Below are positions 43,694 to 53,602 of a stretch of DNA of 64,000 bases, piece after piece (the first letter of the stretch is position 1; every line of letters begins with the position of its first letter). The notes below the pieces were generated by a model. That model worked only from the letters and a program-made list of their open reading frames with translations, searched no databases and was not told the DNA's origin. Where the stretch lies: contig NZ_PENZ01000034.1 in the NCBI RefSeq assembly GCF_003144395.1, positions 248,001-312,000 of the forward strand, given 5' to 3'. A program made the position numbers and the translations under genes. This DNA is from Proteus faecis (GTDB lineage Bacteria; Pseudomonadota; Gammaproteobacteria; Enterobacterales; Enterobacteriaceae).

Positions 43694-45292
43694 TTGTTAA
43701 TCAGCAATAATATCACTATGCAGTTTGGCTCAAAGCCACTGTTTGAAAACATTTCTGTCAAATTCGGTGGCGGAAATCGCTATGGTTTAATCGGTGCCAA
43801 CGGTAGCGGTAAATCAACCTTTATGAAAATTTTAGGTGGCGATTTAGTGCCAACTAGCGGCAACGTATTCCTCGATCCTAATGAACGTCTTGGTAAACTA
43901 AAACAAGACCAATTTGCTTATGAAGAATTTACTGTGCTTGATACGGTAATTATGGGGCACACAGAACTTTGGGAAGTGAAGCAAGAGCGTGAACGCATCT
44001 ATAGCTTACCTGAAATGAGTGAAGAAGACGGTTTACGTGTTGCCGATCTTGAAGTGAAATTTGGTGAAATGGACGGTTATACCGTTGAATCGCGCGCTGG
44101 CGAATTATTGCTAAACGTAGGTATTCCATTAGAACAACATAATGGCCCTATGAGTGAAGTGGCTCCGGGTTGGAAATTGCGAGTGTTACTTGCACAAGCC
44201 CTATTTGCTGATCCTGATATTTTGTTACTGGATGAACCGACGAATAACTTGGATATTGATACTATTCGTTGGCTTGAGCAAACGCTAAATGAACGTAACA
44301 GTACTATGATCATTATTTCCCATGACCGTCACTTCCTAAATATGGTGTGTACGCACATGGCTGACTTAGACTATGGTGCGCTTGCTGTTCATCCCGGCAA
44401 CTATGATGAGTATATGTTTGCTGCAACTCAAGCTCGTGAGCGTTTATTAGCGGATAATGCGAAGAAAAAAGCACAAATTAGTGAATTACAATCTTTCGTA
44501 AGCCGCTTTAGTGCTAATGCTTCTAAATCACGCCAAGCTACTTCTCGTGCGAAACAAATTGAGAAAATTCAATTAGCTGAAGTGAAAGCATCAAGTCGCC
44601 AAAACCCATTCATTCGCTTTGAGCAAGAGAAAAAATTATTCCGTAATGCGCTTGAAGTAGAAAATATCTCTAAAGGTTATGATGATAATGCCCCGCTGTT
44701 TAAAGACGTCAATATGATGCTTGAAGTGGGCGAAAAAGTCGCTATTTTAGGTAATAACGGTGTGGGTAAATCGACGTTGATCAAAACATTAGTCGGTGAA
44801 TTAACACCAGATACAGGCCGTCTAAAATGGTCTGAAAACTCAAACATTGGCTATTATGCACAAGATCATGCAACTGATTTTGAAGTTGATATGACGGTGT
44901 TTGATTGGATGAGCTTATGGATGAAACCTGAAGACGACGAGCAATCTGTACGTAGCGTATTAGGTCGTTTACTGTTCTCTCAAGATGACTTGAAAAAATC
45001 AGTTCAAGTGTTATCTGGTGGTGAAAAAGGCAGAATGTTATTTGGTAAGCTAATGATGCAAAAACCAAACATTTTGATTATGGATGAACCTACCAACCAC
45101 TTAGATATGGAATCTATTGAATCACTGAATATGGCATTAGAACTTTATCAAGGCACATTGATTTTTGTTTCTCATGACCGTGAATTCGTGAGCTCATTGG
45201 CAAATCGTATTATTGAAATTACACCGGAAAAAGTGACTAATTTCCAAGGTACTTATGATGAGTTCTTGACGAAAAAAGGTATTACACTTTAA
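43694..45292 (+). CDS. ybiT: YbiT, ABC-F family ATPase
   Basis: 532 residues with two ABC ATPase domains and no membrane part. Walker [10 protein letters not shown] (near 35) and GNNGVGKST (near 355), Walker [12 protein letters not shown] and [11 protein letters not shown], signature in LSGGEKGRM. Matches E. coli YbiT along its length. ABC-F proteins act on ribosomes. Start codon is TTG at 43694, giving [11 protein letters not shown], aligned with the E. coli start. Monocistronic with a strong terminator. Confidence 0.95.
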   Translation: MLISNNITMQFGSKPLFENISVKFGGGNRYGLIGANGSGKSTFMKILGGDLVPTSGNVFLDPNERLGKLKQDQFAYEEFTVLDTVIMGHTELWEVKQERERIYSLPEMSEEDGLRVADLEVKFGEMDGYTVESRAGELLLNVGIPLEQHNGPMSEVAPGWKLRVLLAQALFADPDILLLDEPTNNLDIDTIRWLEQTLNERNSTMIIISHDRHFLNMVCTHMADLDYGALAVHPGNYDEYMFAATQARERLLADNAKKKAQISELQSFVSRFSANASKSRQATSRAKQIEKIQLAEVKASSRQNPFIRFEQEKKLFRNALEVENISKGYDDNAPLFKDVNMMLEVGEKVAILGNNGVGKSTLIKTLVGELTPDTGRLKWSENSNIGYYAQDHATDFEVDMTVFDWMSLWMKPEDDEQSVRSVLGRLLFSQDDLKKSVQVLSGGEKGRMLFGKLMMQKPNILIMDEPTNHLDMESIESLNMALELYQGTLIFVSHDREFVSSLANRIIEITPEKVTNFQGTYDEFLTKKGITL

Positions 45293-45323
45293 TTTCATAA
45301 TAAATTAGAGCAATAATTAAATG

Positions 45324-45355
45324 AGGCTTGATACTCTTTATCAAGCCTTTTTTTA
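45324..45355 (+). terminator. Terminator of ybiT
   Basis: Ten-base-pair perfect stem AGGCTTGATA / TATCAAGCCT with loop CTCTT followed by seven T residues. Confidence 0.9.
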
Positions 45356-45379
45356 TTGTTATCAAAAAGATCACAATAA

Positions 45380-45600
45380 TTTTGCCCTACTATTTTTTCA
45401 ATAAAACATTATAACGGTGCACCCGAAAATAATGGTTATCCTATAGGATTAATGGATGATGATTTTAACGCCATTGTGGCCAACGCACTTTAATGCGTGC
45501 TAGAGCTTGGTATTTACAGCAGGTAGCAGGAATGCGAACTTTATGTTTAACCCATCATGCGCAGCATAGCAGCACTTCTGTCGGTGGAAGGCGGACTTGA
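45380..45600 (+). other. Unidentified broken coding stretch upstream of the siderophore receptor
   Basis: Two short open frames joined as TAATG: 45380-45493 (containing HYNGAPENNGYPIGLMDDDF) and 45493-45600 (ATG then RARAWYLQQVAGMRTL, ending GGRRT). Both peptides look protein-like and the second is richer in G+C than its surroundings. I do not recognise a family. Either remnants of one gene broken by a frameshift or a short two-frame relic. Confidence 0.35.
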
Positions 45601-45703
45601 ATTGATATAAACAGTTAATTAACCCCAAAAATTATCATTTATAGATATTTTTGCATAAATTAATTTACCTTAGTATCAATTATATGAATAATAATGGTAA
45701 TAG

Positions 45704-45718
45704 TAATAATTATTATTC
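45704..45718. promoter_or_regulatory. Fur box upstream of the siderophore receptor
   Basis: TAATAAT-T-ATTATTC matches the 7-1-7 Fur consensus at 11 of 14 positions, within a longer run of Fur-like hexamers (45690-45718), 12 bases before the receptor start codon. Confidence 0.6.
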
Positions 45719-45729
45719 GGTGACTCATT

Positions 45730-47814
45730 GTGATTGATTTTTATGCATTTAAATTGAAACCAGTGGCATTACTTTGTTCTGCCACCCTTCCTTTTATTTT
45801 GACTACACAGGCTTTTGCGCAAGAAACGGCAAAAACGGAACAAGTTGAGAAACTTGTCGTTAGTGCCCAGGCTTTAAAAGTAAATACCAGCTTGCAAGAA
45901 ACTCCTAAATCCGTTTCTGTTATTTCTCAAAAAGATCTCGAAACACATGCTCCTCAAAAACTTGATGAAGCTTTACGTTATACTTCCGGTGTTGTTTCTC
46001 AGCCTTTTGGTGCTGATAACGATACTGATTGGCTTCGCGTGCGGGGGTTTGAAGCTGCAACCTATTTAGATAACAGCCGCCTTTTTCGTGATGGTTATTA
46101 CACATGGTTATTAGAGCCTTATGGCTTTGAACAAATTGAAGTCGTAAAAGGTGCGTCAGCGGTTTTATTTGGTGAATCGACACCCGGTGGTGCAGTTAAC
46201 GTCGTACAAAAGAAACCTAGTTTCAAATCTCAAAATGAAGTATTTCTTGAGGTCGGAAATAATGATCAGCATGGGTTAGGCTTTGATGTTTCAAGTACAA
46301 CAGATGATAAACGTGTACGTTATCGCCTTGTTGGGTTAATGAAAAAATCAGATGGAGAATTATCTCATACTGATAATGAGCGTATTTATCTTGCGCCAAG
46401 TATTGCGATTAATCTGACGGATGATACAGCACTAACCTTTATGGCGACCTATTTGCATGATAGTGGTACACCAACCAATCCTTTCTTCCCCGCTGCTGGT
46501 ACATTAATTTCATCCCCTTTTGGGAAAATTAAACCGTCAACTAACTTAGGTGAACCAGGATACGATAAATATAAACGTACCCAAATTTCAGCAGGTTATT
46601 TATTAGAAAGTAATATCAATGATGTTTGGCGTTTTTCTCAACGTTTAAACTATGGTTATAACGATCTGTTATTACGTAGTGTCTACGCATTCCCTAATTC
46701 AGATATTACGGCAACAGAACTGAATCGTGGCATTGTTTTCCGTGATGGTAAAAATCAAAGTATCTCTTTTGATAATAATATTGTTGGTGAATGGGATACG
46801 GATAATTTCGAACATACATTATTAGCAGGTACTGAGTTGCAATATCATCAAACCAAAGGCGATGAGCAAGATAATTACAGCTTTGGTACGATTAATCCGT
46901 GGAACCCTATTTACGGCAAATATACCCCGCTTAACCCTGCTAACAATGTCAATCGCACCATAGATAAAACACAATATAGCCTTTACTCACAGTATCAAAC
47001 TAGGTTTGATAGCCACTGGGTTGCAATGGCAGGTGTACGCCAAGATTGGGTAAAAACAGAAAATAAAGCCAAGGTAAAAAATGAGGATAAATCACGTACT
47101 GATAGCGAATTTAGCCTCAATGCAGGTTTAATGTACTTAGCTGATAATGGCTTATCTCCTTATGTGAGTTATTCAGAGTCCTTTGAGGTGATGAGTACTA
47201 TCGATCCTGCAACTCAAGATCTGTATAAACCATTAAAAGGTGAACAAATTGAAGCAGGGATAAAATATACACCTGATTTTATCGATGGTTACCTTAATGT
47301 TGCTTGGTTTGATATCACTCAGAAGAATGCGCTGGTTGCAAACCCAACGACTTTTGTTTCAACACAAACGGGTAAAGTGACGTCAAAAGGGGTTGAAGTA
47401 ACCAGTGAAATGCAATTAACAGAACGTTTAGCGTTAAAAGCCAATTACACTTATACCGATATGCAAACAGATGACACGGGTAATAAAGGTAAACAACAAG
47501 CCGGTTTAATTCCTAAACATACGGCATCTGCTTGGGGAAGTTACACAATTCCAATTACAGGAACCCAAGATTTAACTTTAGGAACCGGTGTTCGTTATTT
47601 AGGTAAATCTAAAGATAATCCTAAGAGCAGTGATTTAACCGTACCTAGTGCAACATTATGGGATATGGCTGCGATCTATAATTTCAATAAACAGTGGCAA
47701 TTACAGTTAAATATTAACAATATTCTCGATAAAGAATATCTCTCTGGTTGTGATTATTACTGTTATTACGGGCAATCTCGTTCTGTTCTATTGAATGCTA
47801 AATATCGCTGGTAA
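45730..47814 (+). CDS. TonB-dependent hydroxamate siderophore receptor (FhuA/FoxA type)
   Basis: 694 residues starting at GTG. Signal peptide to about residue 30 (TTQAFAQ), TonB-box region EKLVVSAQ, plug domain (about 55-160: VSVISQKDLETHAPQKLDEALRYTSGV...RGFEAATYLDNSR) and a 22-strand barrel ending in aromatic KYRW. The late LNINNILDKEYLSGCDYYCYYG with a Cys pair is typical of ferrichrome/ferrioxamine/coprogen receptors. Followed by fhuC-fhuD-fhuB homologues, so a ferric hydroxamate is the likely ligand. Fur box upstream. The exact siderophore is not assignable. Confidence 0.87.
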   Translation: MIDFYAFKLKPVALLCSATLPFILTTQAFAQETAKTEQVEKLVVSAQALKVNTSLQETPKSVSVISQKDLETHAPQKLDEALRYTSGVVSQPFGADNDTDWLRVRGFEAATYLDNSRLFRDGYYTWLLEPYGFEQIEVVKGASAVLFGESTPGGAVNVVQKKPSFKSQNEVFLEVGNNDQHGLGFDVSSTTDDKRVRYRLVGLMKKSDGELSHTDNERIYLAPSIAINLTDDTALTFMATYLHDSGTPTNPFFPAAGTLISSPFGKIKPSTNLGEPGYDKYKRTQISAGYLLESNINDVWRFSQRLNYGYNDLLLRSVYAFPNSDITATELNRGIVFRDGKNQSISFDNNIVGEWDTDNFEHTLLAGTELQYHQTKGDEQDNYSFGTINPWNPIYGKYTPLNPANNVNRTIDKTQYSLYSQYQTRFDSHWVAMAGVRQDWVKTENKAKVKNEDKSRTDSEFSLNAGLMYLADNGLSPYVSYSESFEVMSTIDPATQDLYKPLKGEQIEAGIKYTPDFIDGYLNVAWFDITQKNALVANPTTFVSTQTGKVTSKGVEVTSEMQLTERLALKANYTYTDMQTDDTGNKGKQQAGLIPKHTASAWGSYTIPITGTQDLTLGTGVRYLGKSKDNPKSSDLTVPSATLWDMAAIYNFNKQWQLQLNINNILDKEYLSGCDYYCYYGQSRSVLLNAKYRW

Positions 47815-47826
47815 TTTTCTTTATTA

Positions 47827-47865
47827 TTCCGCCTTTTGTTGTTAATCATGCAATAAAAGGCGGAA
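47827..47865 (+). other. Intercistronic hairpin between receptor and fhuC
   Basis: Eleven-base-pair perfect stem TTCCGCCTTTT / AAAAGGCGGAA with a 17-base loop and no T-run. It may reduce transcription into fhuCDB or protect the receptor message. Confidence 0.55.
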
Positions 47866-47888
47866 TATCATTTTATAAATGAGTGACC

Positions 47889-48671
47889 ATGTTTGAACTC
47901 TCAAATATTCAAATGGATCGCGGTGGACGCACTATTCTATCTATTCCCTCACTGCGTATTTCAGATCTAGGATTGACCATTGTGCTCGGCCATAATGGCT
48001 CAGGTAAATCGACTTTAGTCAGTTTGTTATCAGGTCAGCAAGCCCCAGATAGTGGCTCTATTACACTAAATAACAGCAATATTTCACATTATAAGCCTCG
48101 TGAGCTGGCTAAACAAATTGCCTTTCTCCCACAAAAACTTCCCGCTTCTGCTGGATTAACGGTTAGAGAATTAGTGCGTTTAGGACGCTTTCCTTGGCGT
48201 GGAACATTAGGCCGTTGGAATAAAAAAGACGATGAAATTATCACAACAGCGATGGAAAAAGCGGGAGTCCTCCCTTTTGCTGACACGCTTGCTGATGATT
48301 TATCAGGTGGCGAACGTCAACGGGCTTGGGTTGCCATGTTACTGGCTCAACAATCACCTATTTTGATTTTAGATGAACCAACATCAGCATTAGATATACA
48401 TCATCAATATCAACTTATGGAATTGTTGAGTGAGCTAAATCAAACTCAGCATGTTGGTATCATCGTTATTTTGCATGATCTTAACCTTGCCTTACGTTAT
48501 GCCACTCATATTATCGCGCTTAAAAAAGGCAAAATTGCATTTGAAGGTGAAGCTTCATTACTTTTTGATGATGAACGACTTTCTGCACTTTATGAGACAC
48601 CGATTAAGCTGATTGAGCACCCTGATAATAAAGGTTCACAACAACATAAGGTGGCGGTGGTATGCGTGTAA
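47889..48671 (+). CDS. fhuC: FhuC-like ferric hydroxamate ABC ATPase
   Basis: 260 residues. Walker A GHNGSGKST, signature LSGGERQRAW, Walker B ILILDEPTSALD and switch His in VILHDLNLALRYA. Energises the FhuB permease. ATG at 47889 chosen (GAG 5 bases upstream); GTG at 47883 is an alternative. Overlaps fhuD by 10 bases. Confidence 0.9.
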   Translation: MFELSNIQMDRGGRTILSIPSLRISDLGLTIVLGHNGSGKSTLVSLLSGQQAPDSGSITLNNSNISHYKPRELAKQIAFLPQKLPASAGLTVRELVRLGRFPWRGTLGRWNKKDDEIITTAMEKAGVLPFADTLADDLSGGERQRAWVAMLLAQQSPILILDEPTSALDIHHQYQLMELLSELNQTQHVGIIVILHDLNLALRYATHIIALKKGKIAFEGEASLLFDDERLSALYETPIKLIEHPDNKGSQQHKVAVVCV

Positions 48672-49570
48672 TATTACAAAAAATAGTTAAATCACTGTCT
48701 TTGGGGCTGGCTATTTTATTGATCACTCCTAGCGTAAATGCCACACCAAATACCAATAAAATACCGCAACGCATTATTGTTTTAGATTGGGATTTACTGG
48801 AACAAATATTAACACTAGATGTTATTCCCGTAGGTGCGACCGAAATTGCAGGGTATAACCAATGGGTAGCTCATCCTATTGCCCCAAACTCTATTGAAGA
48901 AGTGGGTATGCGGGCAGAGCCTAATTTAGAAAAAATGGCATCGTTAAAGCCCGATCTTATTTTAGCGACAAGTTCGCAACAAGATTTATTGCCAGTGTTG
49001 CAAACTATCGCTCCTGTTGTGTATTTACCTAATTTTTCTCGCCAAGATAATGCTGCCAATGTGGCTTTAGCGCATTTTAATACCCTAGCCTCTCTTTTAG
49101 GGAAAGAGACGCTTGCGCGGCAAAAATTAGCTGAGATGGACAATACTTTTGCACAATTAAGAGAAAAATTACAATTATCATTTATTACGCTACCAGAAGT
49201 CGAAGTGATCCGTTTTTCTACATTAACGTCCGTCTTTTTATACACAGAAAACTCAACAACTGAATTTGTAGTTAAAAAGTTGGGATTGAAATCAGCAATA
49301 TCGTTACCTCCTCAACCTTGGGGAATCGACCAAAGAAGAATGAATGTGTTGCAGCAGATTAAGCAAGGTTACGTTCTTTATATGTTGCCTTTTCCCGATG
49401 AAAGTAAACTGCAAAAGTCCGTGTTATGGCAAGCCATGCCATTTGTTCAAAATGGACATTTTCATTCGGTAAAACCCGTCTGGAATTATGGCGGAGTGAC
49501 ATCGTTAACGTTAATGGCCGAAGCCATTACAGAAAGTTTATTAGATATGGCACCGAATAATGAAAATTAA
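48662..49570 (+). CDS. fhuD: FhuD-like periplasmic hydroxamate-siderophore binding protein
   Basis: 302 residues, cluster 8 (class III) binding protein. Sec signal peptide (1 to about 28, SVNATP), then RIIVLDWDLLEQILTLDVIPVGATEI and VGMRAEPNLEKMASLKPDLILATSS, both FhuD landmarks. Delivers ferric hydroxamates to FhuB. Overlaps fhuC by 10 and fhuB by 11 bases. Confidence 0.9.
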   Translation: MRVILQKIVKSLSLGLAILLITPSVNATPNTNKIPQRIIVLDWDLLEQILTLDVIPVGATEIAGYNQWVAHPIAPNSIEEVGMRAEPNLEKMASLKPDLILATSSQQDLLPVLQTIAPVVYLPNFSRQDNAANVALAHFNTLASLLGKETLARQKLAEMDNTFAQLREKLQLSFITLPEVEVIRFSTLTSVFLYTENSTTEFVVKKLGLKSAISLPPQPWGIDQRRMNVLQQIKQGYVLYMLPFPDESKLQKSVLWQAMPFVQNGHFHSVKPVWNYGGVTSLTLMAEAITESLLDMAPNNEN

Positions 49571-51527
49571 GCAATATACTTTCTATTTTTTGGCAATTAT
49601 CTTATTAAGTATTATCAGCTTACAAGTTGATAATTCTCTTTCATTATCTCACCAATGGTATTTATTAAAACATCCAGAAATATCCTCACCATTCGCTGAT
49701 GTTTTTTTTATTCATGCACAATTACCACGTTTAGCAATAACACTGCTGATTGGGGGGATCTTCGGTGTTGTCGGGAGTTTAATGCAGCAATTAACGCAAA
49801 ATAACCTGACATCGCCCTTAACATTAGGAACCTCATCAGGAGCTTGGTTAGCTTTAGTTATTGTGAATATCTGGTTTACCGATTGGGTTGCTGATCACAG
49901 TGCATTAGCTGCAACAATAGGCGCTTTATTTGCATTTGGTTTTGTGATTATTATTGCCGGCATTCGTAATATGACCGGTTTACCCCTTGTCGTTTCCGGT
50001 ATGGTAGTCAATATTCTATTAGGTGCTATCGCGACCGCATTAGTGACATTAAATTCTCAATTTGCTCAAAATATATTTATGTGGGGAGCCGGAGATTTGG
50101 CTCAAGATGGTTGGAATTCATTTTTTTGGTTATTACCGCGAATTGCACCTGTTGTACTTATTTTTATTTTTGCCCCTCGTATTCTCACATTATTACGTTT
50201 AGGTAATGAAGGCGCGACAGCTCGAGGATTGTCTGTTTTACCTGCATTTGCCTTTTTTATTATATTAAGTACTTGGTTAGTTTCTGTCTCTATTACTGCT
50301 GTTGGGGTGATTAGTTTTATCGGATTACTTGCACCTAATATTGTTAGAACATTAGGTGCAAGAACTGCTCGCCAAGAACTTATTGCCAGTTGCCTAATGG
50401 GAATATGTTTATTGCTTATTACGGATAGCTTGGCGATAGGGCTTGGACAGTGGCTTAATACAGTTATTCCAAGTGGTGTTACCGCAGCCGCTATTGGAGC
50501 ACCTGCATTAATTTGGTTTAGCCGTAAGAAAATGCGCGCTCAAGATCAGCTTTCGATTTCAATTAATTCACAGGCTAAAACAGTATCAAAATATGCTGTG
50601 ATAGGAATATTTGTATTATTAATACTCGGATTAGTCCTTACCCTTTTCATTCATATTAATGAACAACAATGGTTCTGGGAAATACCTTCTGTTTATCAAT
50701 GGGCATTGCGATCACCCCGCTTATTGGCTGGATTATTTGCAGGTATTGCTCTTGCTATTGCTGGTGTTATTTTACAGCGTTTAATTTATAACCCATTAGC
50801 TAGTCCAGATATTTTGGGGGTGTCATCGGGTGCTACTTTTGCATTAGTTTTTTCGAGCTTAATTTTAGGGAGCACCTTACAAACATCACTGTGGGGAGTT
50901 GCGCTATTAGGCAGCTGTGTTGTTATGATTATTTTATTAGTTTTAGGCAGAAGGCACCAATATGCACCAGCCAGCTTAATATTAACGGGTATTGCATTAA
51001 CCGCGAGTTTGGAAGCCTTTATTCAATTTTTCTTAGCTAAAGGCTCCTTAAATAGCTATAAAATATTACTGTGGTTATCAGGCTCGACTTATCGTGTTAA
51101 CAGTGAACAGGCTCTCTATTTTGCATTCGCAATCACATTAATTGTGGGTAGCGTCTTTTTATTAACGCGCTGGCTTGCATTAATATCTATTGGTCGAAGT
51201 TTTGCCTTAGCTCGCGGATTACATGCTGGGCATGCCAGTATTGTTTTATTAATCATTGTCTCGTTATTATGTGCCTTAGTAACTTCAACCGTTGGCCCTA
51301 TTGCCTTTATTGGCTTAGTGGCTCCGCATACGGCAATATTACTTGGTGCCCATAAAATCAAATCACAATTGATGGTTTCAGGATTAATTGGTGGAACCTT
51401 AATGGTGTGGGCGGATTGGCTTGGGCAAATATTTATTTATCCCGCTCAAATTGCAGCAGGAACTTTGGTGGCGATTTTAGGTGGTAGCTATTTCCTTTGT
51501 TTAATGTTGTTAAATCGTAGCCGTTGA
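49560..51527 (+). CDS. fhuB: FhuB-like ferric hydroxamate permease (fused double permease)
   Basis: 655 residues (E. coli FhuB 660). Two tandem FecCD-type permease halves (about 1-325 and 340-655), about 20 membrane segments. Each half carries its FhuC-coupling loop (RGLSVLP in the first, RGLHAG in the second) and a GLLAPNIVR / GLVAPHTAI motif. Completes a receptor-C-D-B order identical to E. coli fhuACDB. Confidence 0.93.
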   Translation: MKIKQYTFYFLAIILLSIISLQVDNSLSLSHQWYLLKHPEISSPFADVFFIHAQLPRLAITLLIGGIFGVVGSLMQQLTQNNLTSPLTLGTSSGAWLALVIVNIWFTDWVADHSALAATIGALFAFGFVIIIAGIRNMTGLPLVVSGMVVNILLGAIATALVTLNSQFAQNIFMWGAGDLAQDGWNSFFWLLPRIAPVVLIFIFAPRILTLLRLGNEGATARGLSVLPAFAFFIILSTWLVSVSITAVGVISFIGLLAPNIVRTLGARTARQELIASCLMGICLLLITDSLAIGLGQWLNTVIPSGVTAAAIGAPALIWFSRKKMRAQDQLSISINSQAKTVSKYAVIGIFVLLILGLVLTLFIHINEQQWFWEIPSVYQWALRSPRLLAGLFAGIALAIAGVILQRLIYNPLASPDILGVSSGATFALVFSSLILGSTLQTSLWGVALLGSCVVMIILLVLGRRHQYAPASLILTGIALTASLEAFIQFFLAKGSLNSYKILLWLSGSTYRVNSEQALYFAFAITLIVGSVFLLTRWLALISIGRSFALARGLHAGHASIVLLIIVSLLCALVTSTVGPIAFIGLVAPHTAILLGAHKIKSQLMVSGLIGGTLMVWADWLGQIFIYPAQIAAGTLVAILGGSYFLCLMLLNRSR

Positions 51528-51532
51528 TTTAA

Positions 51533-51578
51533 AAAGCCTAAGATATTGTCATTAATTTTTGCTGATATCTTAGGCTTT
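51533..51578. terminator. Bidirectional terminator between fhuB and the MFS gene
   Basis: Fourteen-base-pair perfect stem AAAGCCTAAGATAT / ATATCTTAGGCTTT with an 18-base loop, between convergent genes. Confidence 0.75.
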
Positions 51579-51590
51579 GTGCGTTATTAA

Positions 51591-52799
51591 TCACACATAA
51601 CTTTTATTGTTTTTATGATTAATGCGTTGAAAACCTAAAAATCCAATTAACATCACTAAAGCACTTGCTCCAATTGCAACCCATATACCAGATTGAACAC
51701 CGGAATAATCAATCCGTTGCCCTGTTAATGTTGCACCAATTGCTGTACCTACATTTAACCCCGCAAGTAACCATGTCATTCCTTCAGTTAGCTGATTTTC
51801 TGGTACATTTTTCTCAATAAGTGACATGGTCACGATTATCATAGGAGCAAAGAAGATCCCCGAAATTAATACGACAAAACTTAAGCTATAAATAGAGCCG
51901 ACGAAAATAAGAGGCAAAATAGTAAGAAAAGTTGCGATGCCACCTAAGCATAATAAATGGTGTAAAGGTGTTGATAATTTTAACGTGCCAAAAAATAAGC
52001 CTGCAAAACAAGAGCCAACCGCATAGGCTGCTAATACAAAACTGGCTCCTGCGGGTATTTTTTGGGCATTGGCAAAAGCCACACTAAAAATATCAATAGT
52101 ACCTACAATAACGCCCATAAAAATCATAATAACAGTTAAAATTTTGACAAGAGAAAAACGGATCACAGAGTGTGTTTTATGAGATGTTGATTCAGACGAT
52201 ATTGATATTATTGCCGGCTCTGTATCACGTTGTAAAACGAGTAATAACACACCAATAATAAGAAAAAAAGCGGCTAGTAATAACCCGGCTTGAGGGAAAA
52301 AAGCGACACTTAACGTGACAGAAATGGGTGGACCAATAATAAATGTCACTTCATCAAACACACTTTCTAATGAATAAGCTGTTTGTAAACGACTATCTTC
52401 TTTATAAATTGCAGTCCATCTCGCTCTGATCATGGCAGAAATACACGGCATAAAACCAATTAGTACTGCAAAAATAAATAATAAACTAATATGCCACTGT
52501 AACCATGTGGCTAATAGCATCCCCCCGATCCCAATCACACTAATTGATGTGAATAAAGGTAAAATTCTATATTGCCCATAATTATCGACTAAACGTGATA
52601 TTTGGGGTGATAGAATTGCGTAAGTAAATACAAAACTAGCAGAGATTGTTCCCGCTAATGCATAACTCCCTGTAAGTTGTGAAATCATCATTATGATACC
52701 AATCCCCATCATTGGTAATGGTAATCTTGCAACCATTCCCGCTAAGGTGAAATATAGAGTGCCTTTATAGCTAAACAGTGTTCGATAAGTGTTTATCAT
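51591..52799 (-). CDS. MFS exporter next to a TetR regulator
   Basis: 402 residues, 12 hydrophobic segments, DHA1-like major facilitator. The ATG at 52799 has AAGGA 5 bases upstream; two earlier in-frame ATGs (to 52874) run into the operator region. Sequence beyond the fold is not diagnostic, so substrate is unknown. Divergent from a TetR/AcrR gene, sharing operators at 52847-52922. Confidence 0.78.
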   Translation of the reverse strand: MINTYRTLFSYKGTLYFTLAGMVARLPLPMMGIGIIMMISQLTGSYALAGTISASFVFTYAILSPQISRLVDNYGQYRILPLFTSISVIGIGGMLLATWLQWHISLLFIFAVLIGFMPCISAMIRARWTAIYKEDSRLQTAYSLESVFDEVTFIIGPPISVTLSVAFFPQAGLLLAAFFLIIGVLLLVLQRDTEPAIISISSESTSHKTHSVIRFSLVKILTVIMIFMGVIVGTIDIFSVAFANAQKIPAGASFVLAAYAVGSCFAGLFFGTLKLSTPLHHLLCLGGIATFLTILPLIFVGSIYSLSFVVLISGIFFAPMIIVTMSLIEKNVPENQLTEGMTWLLAGLNVGTAIGATLTGQRIDYSGVQSGIWVAIGASALVMLIGFLGFQRINHKNNKSYV

Positions 52800-52846
52800 C
52801 GTTTTCCTTATGTTTACCCTTGCCATTTTGACGAGGGTTAAAGATA

Positions 52847-52867
52847 ATACATACATTGCGTATGTAT
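52847..52867. promoter_or_regulatory. TetR/AcrR-type operator 1
   Basis: ATACATAC and GTATGTAT around ATTGC, a perfect 8-5-8 inverted repeat. The half-site TACATAC...GTATGTA is also that of the E. coli AcrR operator. It lies 48 bases from the MFS start. Confidence 0.65.
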
Positions 52868-52874
52868 AAATCAT

Positions 52875-52922
52875 ATATACATACGAATTGAATGTAAATA
52901 TACAAACAATACGTATGTATAT
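52875..52922. promoter_or_regulatory. TetR/AcrR-type operator half-sites 2
   Basis: ATATACATACG (52875-52885) and its exact complement CGTATGTATAT (52912-52922) are 26 bases apart, repeating the half-site of operator 1. The right arm ends 18 bases before the regulator start. Consistent with autoregulation and possibly cooperative binding. Confidence 0.55.
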
Positions 52923-52939
52923 TTAAAAAAGGAGATGAA

Positions 52940-53530
52940 ATGGCTAGACGTACGCGTGCTGAAATGGAAGAAACACGACTATTATTGCTACAAACAGCGA
53001 GAAAAGTCTTTTGTGAACAAGGTTATGCAGAAGCATCAATGGATGACTTAACGGCGCAAGCAGGATTAACTCGGGGGGCGTTATATCACCATTTTGGTGA
53101 TAAAAAAGGATTGTTATCTGCTGTTGTTGCACAAATAGATGCAGAGATGGATGCGCGTTTGCAGGCTATTTCCGATATTATTGATGATCCTTGGTTGGCA
53201 TTCTCAATGCGTTGTCATACCTATTTAGAAATGGCTTTAGAGCCTGAAATTCAACGTATTATTATGCGAGATTCACGTGCCGTATTAAGTGATAAATTGG
53301 CGGAACTCCCCACTCATTGTGTAATATCAATGAGCAATATGATTGATAAACTTATCGAAAATAAAATAATTATCAAAACCGACTCAAAAATGTTGGCTCT
53401 ATTTATTTATGGTAGTTTAGAAGCGACGGCTTTATGGATAGCGAATAGTCTTGATGGTAAAACTCAACTAGAGCAGGCTAAATCAACATTAGATACTTTA
53501 TTAAACAGTCTACGTAATTCGACAGAATAA
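52940..53530 (+). CDS. TetR/AcrR-family repressor
   Basis: 196 residues. The N-terminal HTH (MDDLTAQAGLTRGALYHHFGDKKGLLSAVV, about 34-63) is of the AcrR type; the C-terminal helical domain is the ligand pocket. Good AAGGAG ribosome-binding site 6 bases upstream. Divergent from an MFS exporter, with AcrR-like operators in the shared promoter. Expected to repress both genes until a drug-like ligand binds. Confidence 0.87.
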   Translation: MARRTRAEMEETRLLLLQTARKVFCEQGYAEASMDDLTAQAGLTRGALYHHFGDKKGLLSAVVAQIDAEMDARLQAISDIIDDPWLAFSMRCHTYLEMALEPEIQRIIMRDSRAVLSDKLAELPTHCVISMSNMIDKLIENKIIIKTDSKMLALFIYGSLEATALWIANSLDGKTQLEQAKSTLDTLLNSLRNSTE

Positions 53531-53533
53531 ATA

Positions 53534-53555
53534 AAAAGGGTAATTCTACCCTTTT
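53534..53555. terminator. Bidirectional terminator between two convergent TetR genes
   Basis: Nine-base-pair perfect stem AAAAGGGTA / TACCCTTTT with loop ATTC, A/T tracts on both sides. Confidence 0.75.
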
Positions 53556-53602
53556 CTCTTGTCAAAACCTCATGCCGTGACAGTGTCACGATAAGATTTC
53601 AT

